Assembly: GCF_947499065.1 (NCBI RefSeq)
Contig: NZ_CANMMT010000001.1
Coordinates: forward strand, 682,001 to 746,000
DNA from: an uncultured Tenacibaculum sp.
Lineage (GTDB): Bacteria > Bacteroidota > Bacteroidia > Flavobacteriales > Flavobacteriaceae
Direction of reading: 5' to 3'
Length of the DNA stretch: 64,000 bases
Shown here: positions 42,326-51,192 of the stretch, piece after piece
Layout: each line of letters begins with the position of its first letter
Position numbering within the stretch: the first letter of the stretch is position 1
Position numbers and translations under genes: made by a program
Notes under the pieces: generated by a model
Told to the model about the DNA's origin: nothing
Database searches by the model: none
Seen by the model: the letters and a program-made list of their open reading frames with translations, nothing else

Positions 42326-45300
42326 ATGAGTAAACCGATTAAATCAAACCTTTTTAGGTTTGTAACATTACGTAGTCCGCAATTAATTGATAATAAGGAG
42401 TTGGGGTTTATTTCTTTTCCAGAGGATCAAGGGTTAAGTAATAAAGCGCTAACAGCTATTGATGGAGTAACTACAGAAGCGGCACGAAAAACAGCATTAT
42501 TGAATGCTTACAAAACAGATTTTAGACCTTTTGTATCTAGACTAAATGTTAAAAATGCAGATTCTGAATTGTATAGATTTTCTCTTTGGTTAGGAAGAAA
42601 TAAGTCAAGCCTTTCATATGTAAGTATTACAGAAAATTTACCTAAAGATGGGGTTAGTAAACGAATAGAGAACTTTGAATCTGTTTTATGGGATCAGTTG
42701 TTTTATAATATCATAAATAAAAAATCTTCTTCAATAAGAGAAGCAATTATTCAAATGCTTATTGGATATAGGTTTGTTGAAAAATTTAAAAATTTTAGGC
42801 CTACTATTGTTCCTAAGGAAGGTTCTCCTGTTTTTTCAAAAGAAGAAAAAGCAGAGTTTGTTCGTAGAGCAAATGCTAGTGCAATTATTCCTAAAGGAAT
42901 TGTTATTTCAGGATCTAATGGAATAGAGGCAAGTCAGCCAGCTTTATCAAAGGATTCTCAAGATTATATGCAAGCAGATTTGAAAGTTGCATTAGCTAAG
43001 TATAAGATTAAAAAATATGAAGCATCTTTAAAAGAATTAGAACAAAAGGAGGTTTTATATAAGAAAGTTGAAAAAGCAAGATATGATGCAGAGGTGAAAA
43101 CTTATGAGGCTTCTATAGAGCAAATTCAGCAAGAAGCTACTCCTAAAATTCAGACTATTGTAGATTCAAAAACTGGTTTTCAGAAAGAGTTAAAGACTTA
43201 TCCAGAATTACAGTTGCCTAAGTTTGAGTTTTTAAGAGGTGAAGAAGTTGTAAGAGGTGATGATTCTACTTTTTCAACAGAGACATTAGCGTTATTAAAA
43301 TCAGATGAATTAAAGCAGTATGATACCTTTGGTGAAGTAAAAAGAGTTTTAAGAGATGAGATTAAAAAAGATTATCAATTTGTATATGAGAAAACGCCAG
43401 AAGAGGCAAAAAAAGTAGCTATAGGGGGTACAACTGTAACATTGGGTGCTTTAAAGGGAGCTCAATTGTATTCGTATGTAGGAGCGGTTATACCTTCTTT
43501 TGTCAAAGGCGAAAGTTCTATTTCAATGAATTTAAATGTAGGTTATGCTAATGCGTATGTTACCAATGCTACTTATGGACTAAAAAAGAAAAACGGAGGT
43601 GGAGCTATTGCTAATACTAAAGTTAGAGAGATTTCAAAAAATAAAGGCTTATTGAGTTTAAGTTTTTTTCCTGATGGTCAAATGTTAACTTCTGGAGAAT
43701 ATATTTTTGAAGGAGAATTAACATTAAATAATGGAGTTAAACTAAGGTTTAATTCAGTTCTGTTTATTGATACTGAAAAAATAGTAAATTTCTTTTTTGG
43801 TATTGATTATAGGTTTGTAGGGGAGTATTCAGGTGTTGCTACAAAAGTTATTGAAAATGGAGGTGAAGGAACCGGTTCAGGAGAAGGACAAGTTTCTGAA
43901 GTTTCAGATGGAGTTTTGTATGGAGTGTCTCAATTAGGAATTGCAGATTTTAGACGTGTAGAACAAGAGGTGTGTTGTTATGTTCCAGGTGAAGTATCGC
44001 ATATTGAAAATATTATGGCGCGTGAGTATAAAGAGCGTTCAACTAGGAATTTAACATCGTCAGAGCAAACAACTGAAAAAACGACAGAGAGAGAGGTTGA
44101 AAACTTAACAGATACTACTTCAACAGAGCGAAATGAGTTGCAAAGTGAAACGTCTTCTATTGTTAATGAAGATACTGCAACTAGTTTTGGAGCGAATGCA
44201 AGTGTTAGTGGTGGATTTGGAGGAACAACGTTTAGTGCAGGTACGAATTTTAATACATCTTCTTCTAATTCAGCTTCAAATTCAAATTCACAGGCTCAAA
44301 CTTATGCACAGGAGGTTACAGAGCGTGCTTTAGAGCGTGTGGTACAAAAAGTAAGCTCTAAGAGAACTTCTCGAATTTTAAAAGAATTTGAAGAAAATAA
44401 CACGCATGGTTTTGATAATAGAAAAGGAGATGAGCATGTAACAGGAGTGTACCGCTGGGTAGATAAGATTTATAAAAATAAATTAATTAATTATGGTAAA
44501 CGCTTAATGTATGAGTTTGCATTGCCAGAGCCTGCTAAATTTTTTATTGAATCTTATCTTGAGAAAAAAGAAAAAGAGAATAAAACTCCAAAAGGATTAA
44601 TTATTCCAAAAGAACCTGTTCATCCTAGTCAATTAACTTCTTTTGCTATTAATAATGCAAGAGATTTAACTGAGGCGAATTATCAATTTGTAGCATCTAA
44701 TTATAATGCAGAAATAAAGGCATATCCAGAAGAAAATGTATCTGTTTCTAGAAGTTATAGTAAAATGGACTTAAGCCTAAATAATGGAAGATTTTCTCAT
44801 TCTGGTCATGAGAAAATGAATTTACCTAAAGGGTATAAGCTAAAGGAGTTTTTTGGGCATTTCACTAATTGGCAAGCTCATGATATTAAAGGTCAATACA
44901 GAGCTGGGTATATAACGATAGGAGGAGAGAATTTTAAATTTAATGCTAGTGGTAATATAAGGGAATTTAGAGGAGGTAATTTAAGTTCTGATGTTAGAGA
45001 AAAATTAGAATTTGCAATAGTGTCTTGGGATGTAGCTTCGTATTCTTTTGATATTGTTGCTAAATGTGAGTTGACAAAAGAGGCAAGACAAGAATGGCAA
45101 AATGAAGCTTATAAGGCTATTATGGATGCTTATAATGAGCGTTTACAAGAGTATAATGATTTTATTATAAGTCAAGAATTAGGAAAAGAGCAAACAGTAA
45201 AGAAAAAAGAGTTGAGCTCGCAAATTAATCGTGGTATTGAAAAACGAGAATTAAAACGTATTGCTATTGATTTAATAGCTAGAGCTCATAATGTCGTTAC

Positions 45301-45895
45301 GTTTAGAGATAATTATCAAGGAGAAGGAAAAATTTCGGATTCTAAACATGTAGCAAGAACTCAAGAGTTTCAAGAGCACTCAGAGGTTGTTAAGTTTTTT
45401 GAACAGGCTTTCGATTGGGAAATTATGGCCTATACTTTTTACCCATATTTTTATGGTAATGAAGATAATTGGGAGGCTAATTTTGAATATAATGAAGGTA
45501 GCGACCCTATTTTTCAAGCCTTTTTGCAAAGTGGTATGGCAAGAAGCGTAGTGCCAGTACGTCCTGGGTTTGAAGAAGCTGTTAACTGGTATATGAAAAC
45601 AGGAGAAGCTTGGTATGGTCAAGGAATGGTTACCGATGTAGATGATGATTTATATATCTCAGTTGCTGAAGAGATGCAAACTATTGAAGGAGAAGTTGAA
45701 GGTACTTGGGAAACTCGAGTTCCAACTGCGTTAACCGTTCTTCAGGCAGACTCAGTAGTTTTAAATGAAGGAGGTTTGCCATGTAATTCAGGTTGTGAAG
45801 GGCAAGGGTTGTTTTCGTCTAGCTCTAGTAAGATAGGTGGTTCTCCAGATGGAGTAGACTTTGATATTGTTGGTCAGACCAATAATGTAGCATAA
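42326..45895 (+). CDS. 1189-aa uncharacterised protein of the island (candidate structural/effector protein)
   Basis: Single long ORF; Ser/Thr/Glu-rich central segment 'ERSTRNLTSSEQTTEKTTEREVENLTDTTSTERNEL' then 'ALERVVQKVSSKRTSRILKEFEENNTHGFDNRKGDEHVTGVYRWVDKIYKNKLINYGKRLMYEFALP'; no recognised domain or signal peptide. Confidence 0.9.
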   Translation: MSKPIKSNLFRFVTLRSPQLIDNKELGFISFPEDQGLSNKALTAIDGVTTEAARKTALLNAYKTDFRPFVSRLNVKNADSELYRFSLWLGRNKSSLSYVSITENLPKDGVSKRIENFESVLWDQLFYNIINKKSSSIREAIIQMLIGYRFVEKFKNFRPTIVPKEGSPVFSKEEKAEFVRRANASAIIPKGIVISGSNGIEASQPALSKDSQDYMQADLKVALAKYKIKKYEASLKELEQKEVLYKKVEKARYDAEVKTYEASIEQIQQEATPKIQTIVDSKTGFQKELKTYPELQLPKFEFLRGEEVVRGDDSTFSTETLALLKSDELKQYDTFGEVKRVLRDEIKKDYQFVYEKTPEEAKKVAIGGTTVTLGALKGAQLYSYVGAVIPSFVKGESSISMNLNVGYANAYVTNATYGLKKKNGGGAIANTKVREISKNKGLLSLSFFPDGQMLTSGEYIFEGELTLNNGVKLRFNSVLFIDTEKIVNFFFGIDYRFVGEYSGVATKVIENGGEGTGSGEGQVSEVSDGVLYGVSQLGIADFRRVEQEVCCYVPGEVSHIENIMAREYKERSTRNLTSSEQTTEKTTEREVENLTDTTSTERNELQSETSSIVNEDTATSFGANASVSGGFGGTTFSAGTNFNTSSSNSASNSNSQAQTYAQEVTERALERVVQKVSSKRTSRILKEFEENNTHGFDNRKGDEHVTGVYRWVDKIYKNKLINYGKRLMYEFALPEPAKFFIESYLEKKEKENKTPKGLIIPKEPVHPSQLTSFAINNARDLTEANYQFVASNYNAEIKAYPEENVSVSRSYSKMDLSLNNGRFSHSGHEKMNLPKGYKLKEFFGHFTNWQAHDIKGQYRAGYITIGGENFKFNASGNIREFRGGNLSSDVREKLEFAIVSWDVASYSFDIVAKCELTKEARQEWQNEAYKAIMDAYNERLQEYNDFIISQELGKEQTVKKKELSSQINRGIEKRELKRIAIDLIARAHNVVTFRDNYQGEGKISDSKHVARTQEFQEHSEVVKFFEQAFDWEIMAYTFYPYFYGNEDNWEANFEYNEGSDPIFQAFLQSGMARSVVPVRPGFEEAVNWYMKTGEAWYGQGMVTDVDDDLYISVAEEMQTIEGEVEGTWETRVPTALTVLQADSVVLNEGGLPCNSGCEGQGLFSSSSSKIGGSPDGVDFDIVGQTNNVA

Positions 45896-46034
45896 GTGTT
45901 TTAATACACGTTTTCTTCAAGTCTCACCCGTAAATAAATACTAAATAATTATAAGAGTGTTTGGTTCCTTTCTCTGTATTAAGCAGAGAAGGGTTGGGTG
46001 AGGTTTGTTTTTAATAAACCTTAAAAATAAAATT

Positions 46035-46205
46035 ATGCATTCACATATATATGGTAAAAAACACTTTAATTGCAAAATGAATTTTAAGAGTTTAATAGTG
46101 TTTTCTTGTGAGTGTGGTGATTTCTATATAGAAGAGTATTTAGTTTAGTTAGGAGAAATAAAAGGGTTGAACTATGATTTTGAAAACGATTTAAATGAAG
46201 CTTTA
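46035..46205 (+). pseudogene. Possible degraded small immunity-like ORF interrupted by in-frame TAG
   Basis: MHSHIYGKKHFNCKMNFKSLIVFSCECGDFYIEEYLV*LGEIKGLNYDFENDLNEAL*. Confidence 0.3.
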
Positions 46206-46266
46206 TAAGGGTTTTTGATAGATGGGGTATTACTTTGTTGTAAAAACAGAAAAAAAATTAAATAAA

Positions 46267-46752
46267 ATGAAAAAATTAAAATTAGAGTTAAGTGATGAAT
46301 CAATAAAAATATCGGATTTAAATATATTTATCAATGAGTTTGATTTAAAGTTGCCAGAATCTTATATTGATTTTATTTTAAAAAATAATGGAGGATACCC
46401 TAATTTAACAGTTTATGGTAATCCGTATGATGATGGTTTGATTGTAGATAGTTTTTATAGTGTTTCTCTTAGTGATTATAGATTTAATAAAGATGAAGTT
46501 GTTTTACTATCTTCTAGAGAAATAATAAGGACACATCAAATAATAGAGAAAAATATACCACCTTACTTATATCCTTTTGCAGATGATGAAGGGGGGGCTA
46601 AGTTTTGTCTTTCAATGAAAGATGAAAGTTTTGGAGAGGTTTTTTTGGTTTATTTAGATGGTACTTCTGATGAACCTACTTTTATTAGTGATTCTTTTAG
46701 TAAATTTATAGAGACTCTTGAGGATGTAGAGAAATATGAAAATGATTTTTAA
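46267..46752 (+). CDS. SUKH (SMI1/KNR4) family immunity-like protein
   Basis: 'FINEFDLKLPESYIDFILKNNGGYPN', 'YPFADDEGGAKFCLSM'; start 46267 preferred. Confidence 0.82.
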   Translation: MKKLKLELSDESIKISDLNIFINEFDLKLPESYIDFILKNNGGYPNLTVYGNPYDDGLIVDSFYSVSLSDYRFNKDEVVLLSSREIIRTHQIIEKNIPPYLYPFADDEGGAKFCLSMKDESFGEVFLVYLDGTSDEPTFISDSFSKFIETLEDVEKYENDF

Positions 46753-46860
46753 TAAAAAGTTTTAGAGGAGTAAAATAAAAGTTACTGGGACGGTTAGTGA
46801 TTGTTTTCGTTTTTGGAATTAAACAATCTAAAACTAAATGAAAATTTAAATATAAGAAAA

Positions 46861-47313
46861 ATGAATATAACAGATGGTATTGAAAGAGTTTCATTAAATA
46901 AGCTTGATGAGTTTGTGAAAAAGTATAATTTAAATTTACCTAATTCGTATTTAGAGTTTATTCTGCAGAATAATGGAGGGTATCCAAATAAATCTAACTT
47001 TTACTCTAAAAAAGTAGATTTAGAATTTGATTTTGATTTTTTCTATTCTATTGATTTAGATTATCAAAATAAAGATGTGTTGGATGCTTTACATGATTTG
47101 GTAACAGTTAATGAAATCATTGATAATTATCAGATTGAGGAGAGGGAATTACCTGCTTTTTTATATCCTTTCGGTCAGAACTCTGGAGGAGCAGTCTATT
47201 GTATTTCTACTAGAAAACAAGATTATGGTATTGTCTACCTTCATTATTGGGATGATAGTGAGTTACAATATATAACAGATTCTTTTACTGATTTTATAGA
47301 TAATATTAAGTAG
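46861..47313 (+). CDS. SUKH (SMI1/KNR4) family immunity-like protein
   Basis: 'FVKKYNLNLPNSYLEFILQNNGGYPNKS', 'LYPFGQNSGGAVYCIS'; paralog of preceding gene; start 46861 preferred. Confidence 0.82.
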   Translation: MNITDGIERVSLNKLDEFVKKYNLNLPNSYLEFILQNNGGYPNKSNFYSKKVDLEFDFDFFYSIDLDYQNKDVLDALHDLVTVNEIIDNYQIEERELPAFLYPFGQNSGGAVYCISTRKQDYGIVYLHYWDDSELQYITDSFTDFIDNIK

Positions 47314-47429
47314 TTGTGTGCTTGTGAACTTCAAATCTTTCATGGAAAATGAAAAGTATGGTCTGTTAACAGATGATAGACCTACGAGTCCTCCTTGGGA
47401 AAAAACAATAACTTGTATAAATTTAATTG

Positions 47430-47461
47430 TAAAAATCGTCTGAAAAGACGATTTTTATTTT
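47430..47461 (+). terminator. Terminator hairpin
   Basis: AAAAATCGTCT-GAAA-AGACGATTTTTATTTT. Confidence 0.75.
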
Positions 47462-47821
47462 CTTATAAAAAAGTAATAAGATAAATTACAAAAGCTATGA
47501 GGTAGTTTATCTTTTATAAAACAAAAGTTGCGTGTTTTAACAAATTAATAGTAGTTATTTTAAGAGATTTTTAAATATATGTTAGTATGTTTAGATGATA
47601 TTATAAACTTTTAAAAACCTTCAAGCTATGAGAAAAAATGATGGTCAAAAAAAAGAGTATTCTATGATAGGATATTTAAAATTGCAAAGAAAAAGAACAG
47701 TGTCGATTTATCAGGGTCACTATCTGTAATAAATAATAAAGCATCTAAGGAGTATTTTGATAATGAATCTTTTCAGATAACTTTTTCTACTAAAATTAAG
47801 GATGTTTCTTACGATTATACA

Positions 47822-48052
47822 ATGCTTGTTACTGCAAATGAGTCTATTGAAGATAAAGATTTAGAAAAAATAAACTACGAACTTGGAATTCAAATAGAAG
47901 GTTGTGGTATGTATTTCGAAGTATTGAATTATAAACAAGATTTTTCTATACAATTTGATACTTATAAAAGTGTTTTTATAGATACTCCTTCAGTAAAAAA
48001 TGGGGTAGTTTATTTTAGTAAAAACACAACTATAAACATATTACAAAAATAA
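47822..48052 (+). CDS. Small hypothetical ORF, possibly the 3' part of a degraded gene
   Basis: The frame stays open upstream to about 47643 (WSKKRVFYDRIFKIAKKKNSVDLSGSLSVINNKASKEYFDN...) with no ATG before 47822. Confidence 0.35.
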   Translation: MLVTANESIEDKDLEKINYELGIQIEGCGMYFEVLNYKQDFSIQFDTYKSVFIDTPSVKNGVVYFSKNTTINILQK

Positions 48053-48094
48053 TTATATCTTTATTTGTATAATTTGTAATATGTTGTATATTTG
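48036..48094 (+). promoter_or_regulatory. Promoter/operator 2 (P2): ACATATTACAAA-N25-TTTGTAATATGT overlapping TTTG-N19-TATATTTG
   Basis: 12-bp perfect inverted repeat 48036-48047 / 48073-48084; TTTG 48064-48067, TATATTTG 48087-48094; same geometry as P1. Confidence 0.75.
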
Positions 48095-48096
48095 TA

Positions 48097-48113
48097 TTCG
48101 CTTTCTAACAGTT
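48097..48113 (+). repeat. 17-nt TTCGCTTTCTAACAGTT, perfect reverse complement of 42251-42267
   Basis: Exact inverted match; lies at the predicted transcript start of the lysis operon. Confidence 0.9.
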
Positions 48114-48248
48114 GATAGATTTATTAACCTTTAAAGTTAAGCAGAAACTAAAAAAGTTGGATTAAACCTCTTTCGGGTACAGAAAAAGAAAAAAGAATCA
48201 AAAACTTAAAAAAGTTTTGTCTGCTAACACCAAAAATTAAACAGATGT

Positions 48249-48677
48249 ATGAGTATAATATCAGTTGCATTATCGCAATACGGTGTAAAAGAAGTAAAAG
48301 GATCTAAAGATCACCCGCAAATTATAAATTATTTTACCTCAATGGGCTTCGACGGAGCTAAGCTAAAAGACGAGACAGCTTGGTGTAGTGCCTTTGCTAA
48401 TTGGGTAGCAAAAATAGCAGGCTATGAACGTTCTAATAGATTAACAGCCAGAAGTTGGTTAACAGTAGGAACTTCTACAAGTGCTCCTAAAACAGGAGAT
48501 GTAGTTGTTCTCTGGAGAGAAGATCCAAGAAGTTGGAAGGGACATGTTGGTTTCTTTATTAAAGAAACAAAACGATATGTATATATACTTGGAGGGAATC
48601 AAGGGAATAGTGTAAGTATAAAAGCATACCCTAAAAACAAAATATTAGATTATAGAAAACTAAGGAAAGATGGATAA
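48249..48677 (+). CDS. TIGR02594-like peptidoglycan hydrolase (NlpC/P60/CHAP-type endolysin)
   Basis: 'ETAWCSAFANWVAKIAGY' Cys motif, 'PKTGDVVVLWRE...WKGHVGFF' His motif. Confidence 0.85.
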   Translation: MSIISVALSQYGVKEVKGSKDHPQIINYFTSMGFDGAKLKDETAWCSAFANWVAKIAGYERSNRLTARSWLTVGTSTSAPKTGDVVVLWREDPRSWKGHVGFFIKETKRYVYILGGNQGNSVSIKAYPKNKILDYRKLRKDG

Positions 48678-49083
48678 GTTATCAAACATAATTTTTTGGT
48701 TGCTAGCTTTACTATCTCCCTTAAATGGAGTTTTAACAACAATGATGTTGCTTATTGTTGTCGATTTTATTACTGGATCTTATGCAGCAATAAAACATGC
48801 AGTTCCTATTCGGAGTATACGTTTAGGGCATACAATTTCTAAATTTTTTATTTACAATTTAGTAATTATATCGGCATATTTTTTAGAAAAACATATTGTT
48901 AATGAAGTGCCATTTCTAAAAATAATAGCAGGGTTTATTGCTATAACAGAGATAAAATCAATTTTAGAAAATTATAACAAAATTTATGGGGTGAATCCAT
49001 TTAAAGCATTACATAATTTTTTAAAACAAAGTGGGTTGCATAGTACAGTAGAGCAATTAACAGAAAAAGAGAAAAAAGTTTAG
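48670..49083 (+). CDS. Phage holin family protein
   Basis: Overlaps endolysin by 8 nt; multi-TM 'LTTMMLLIVVDFITGSYAAIKH', 'ITEIKSILEN' typical of the Phage_holin_4 group. Confidence 0.82.
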   Translation: MDKLSNIIFWLLALLSPLNGVLTTMMLLIVVDFITGSYAAIKHAVPIRSIRLGHTISKFFIYNLVIISAYFLEKHIVNEVPFLKIIAGFIAITEIKSILENYNKIYGVNPFKALHNFLKQSGLHSTVEQLTEKEKKV

Positions 49084-49084
49084 T

Positions 49085-49118
49085 CGCTAACATTATTCGT
49101 TTTTAGCGCCTCTTTTTT
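49085..49118 (+). terminator. Leader hairpin 1 upstream of fibre gene 1
   Basis: CGCTAA-N12-TTAGCG followed by CCTCTTTTTT. Confidence 0.55.
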
Positions 49119-49154
49119 ATCAGAAAAATTAAAAACAGATAAAAAAGAATAAAC

Positions 49155-50951
49155 ATGAAACAAAACAAAGAAACATTAAAAAAGTATTTCGAAACAGGCG
49201 ATAAACCTACTCAGCAACAGTATGCAGAGTTAATTGATAGCTATGTAGATAGTAAACAACCAGAGGGAAAGGCTAATCGTAGATTTGTGATAGATGAAAC
49301 TGGAGAAGTAAATATAGCAGAAGAAGAAAGAACTCCAGAATATACTTTATCTGATATTGTAAATAATAAATTGTCTTTATTAAAAGATGGAATTACAGTA
49401 AAGGAAATAGACTTAACTCCATATGTAGATGATACAAATTTAGCTCGATTAGTTTCAGGAACTGTTGACAATAATGGTGTTGCTACATTTACAAGAGATG
49501 ACAATTCAACTTTTACAGTTGATTTGAGTAATTTAAAAGGAGGTGGAGCAGTTGATGTGAGTAATTTAGTTCCTTATACAGGGGCTACTCAAGATGTTGA
49601 TTTAGGTAATTATAGTATAAATTCAAATAAGGAAGAAATAATTGCTTCACATTCAAAATATTATATTCCATTTACGGTGAATGATAAAATACTGTTTAGA
49701 CGTCAAACAGGAGTTTGGACTGGAGGTAATCTGGTAAATGCCTTTGGAATGGGTATTGGTTTTAATGCGTTAAGTAGGAATAAAGGAGTAGAATCTTATG
49801 CTTTTGGAGATAATGCTTTACTGAATAATTTGGGTGCTCAATCTTGTGCCTTTGGTCATCAGGCCTTAGAAAATAATATAGGTATTTTTTCAAGTGCTTT
49901 TGGATATCAAGCATTACAAGGAAATACTAAGGGTCATTCAAGTGCGTTTGGTTATCAATCGTTGAGAAATAATACAGGGCTAAACTCAGTAGGTTTTGGA
50001 GGTCAATCGCTTGCTGGGAATAGTGGGAATTACTCAACAGCTGTAGGGTTCAGTACATTGTCATTTAATTCAGGAGGTCAATCTACAGCTTTAGGTTTTC
50101 AATCAGGTTATAGAAACTCAGGAAATGATTTAATTGCAATAGGTTATGGTTCAGCTGAAAACAATAGTGGTTCAAATAATATATCTATTGGGAATAGAGC
50201 AATGAAATCTACTCCTGGGAGTTATAATTTGGCAATAGGGCATGAAGCTTTATTTTATTCTAAAAATGGAGAAAGTAATGTAGCTATAGGTCATAATGCA
50301 ATGAATAAAAGTCAGGGAATTGGTAATTCTATGATAGGTTTTCAATCAGGATTTTGGTCTATGGGAGAAGGGAATGTTTCTTTAGGGTCAGAAACAATGA
50401 GATATTCGTCATCTTTTAATAAGTTAAATTCAGCTATTGGGTACAAAGCTTGGTATGCATATAATCAAGATGATAATAATATTAAAACAATAGCAAGTAA
50501 TAGTTCTGATATAGATGCAGTAAATAATAGAATTACATTAACTTCACATGGCTTAGGTAGTGCTAATAAGTATGTTAACTTAAAATACGTAAAAGCAGGA
50601 GGAACAGGTTCAATAGGATTAAATAATTCTTCAATTTATTTATTTAAGATTGTTGACTCTAATACAATTGAGAGTGAGTTACTTAGTTTATCAGTAGATG
50701 AGAGTGGGACAACTCATACATTTATTCCAGAAAAAAGAATAACTAACTCAACAGCAATTGGAGCAAATAGCTTACCAACAAAATCAAATCAAATTGTATT
50801 AGGTGACTCAAATGTACAAGAAGTTTTTACAAAAGGAGATTATATAACAGCAACCGCAGGAAAAGGACTTGTATTAACAACACCAGACAATACAAAACAA
50901 TATAGGTTAAGTATAGATAATGCTGGGAGTTTAGCAATAACATTAATATAA
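49155..50951 (+). CDS. Fibre-like protein 1 (phage-fibre N-module with YadA-head-like repeats)
   Basis: N-module 'KETLKKYFETGDKPTQQQYAELIDSYVDSKQ'; repeats such as 'SSAFGYQALQGNTKGHSSAFGYQSLRNNTGLNSVGFG'. Confidence 0.8.
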   Translation: MKQNKETLKKYFETGDKPTQQQYAELIDSYVDSKQPEGKANRRFVIDETGEVNIAEEERTPEYTLSDIVNNKLSLLKDGITVKEIDLTPYVDDTNLARLVSGTVDNNGVATFTRDDNSTFTVDLSNLKGGGAVDVSNLVPYTGATQDVDLGNYSINSNKEEIIASHSKYYIPFTVNDKILFRRQTGVWTGGNLVNAFGMGIGFNALSRNKGVESYAFGDNALLNNLGAQSCAFGHQALENNIGIFSSAFGYQALQGNTKGHSSAFGYQSLRNNTGLNSVGFGGQSLAGNSGNYSTAVGFSTLSFNSGGQSTALGFQSGYRNSGNDLIAIGYGSAENNSGSNNISIGNRAMKSTPGSYNLAIGHEALFYSKNGESNVAIGHNAMNKSQGIGNSMIGFQSGFWSMGEGNVSLGSETMRYSSSFNKLNSAIGYKAWYAYNQDDNNIKTIASNSSDIDAVNNRITLTSHGLGSANKYVNLKYVKAGGTGSIGLNNSSIYLFKIVDSNTIESELLSLSVDESGTTHTFIPEKRITNSTAIGANSLPTKSNQIVLGDSNVQEVFTKGDYITATAGKGLVLTTPDNTKQYRLSIDNAGSLAITLI

Positions 50952-50957
50952 AAAACA

Positions 50958-51101
50958 ATGAAAAAAGAACAAAAAGAAGCAATTACGTATTTAATTCAAT
51001 GTACAGAATATGCACAAAGCAAAGGTGTTTTTAGTTTATTAGAAGCACATAATGTGTTTAACTCAATAAATGTTTTAATGCCTGTATTGGAAGAAGAATA
51101 A
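50958..51101 (+). CDS. 47-aa small protein between fibre genes 1 and 2
   Basis: MKKEQKEAITYLIQCTEYAQSKGVFSLLEAHNVFNSINVLMPVLEEE; not in supplied ORF track because of length. Confidence 0.55.
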   Translation: MKKEQKEAITYLIQCTEYAQSKGVFSLLEAHNVFNSINVLMPVLEEE

Positions 51102-51121
51102 ATATAAGTAAAAAGTTTAGT

Positions 51122-51155
51122 CGCTAGCATTATTCGTTTTTAGCGCCTCTTTTTT
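51122..51155 (+). terminator. Leader hairpin 2 upstream of fibre gene 2
   Basis: CGCTA-N14-TAGCG then CCTCTTTTTT. Confidence 0.55.
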
Positions 51156-51192
51156 ATCAAAATTAAATAAGAACAGATAAAAAAGAACAAAC

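Noticed and set aside
44133-44333. 66-aa ORF MSCKVKRLLLLMKILQ...
   Set aside because: Frame-shifted overlap inside the low-complexity part of the 1189-aa gene; composition artefact.
47342-47446. Short ORF MENEKYGLLTDDRPTSPPWEKTITCINLIVKIV
   Set aside because: Runs into the terminator hairpin at 47430 and has no supporting evidence; mentioned only as possible debris of an immunity/toxin gene.
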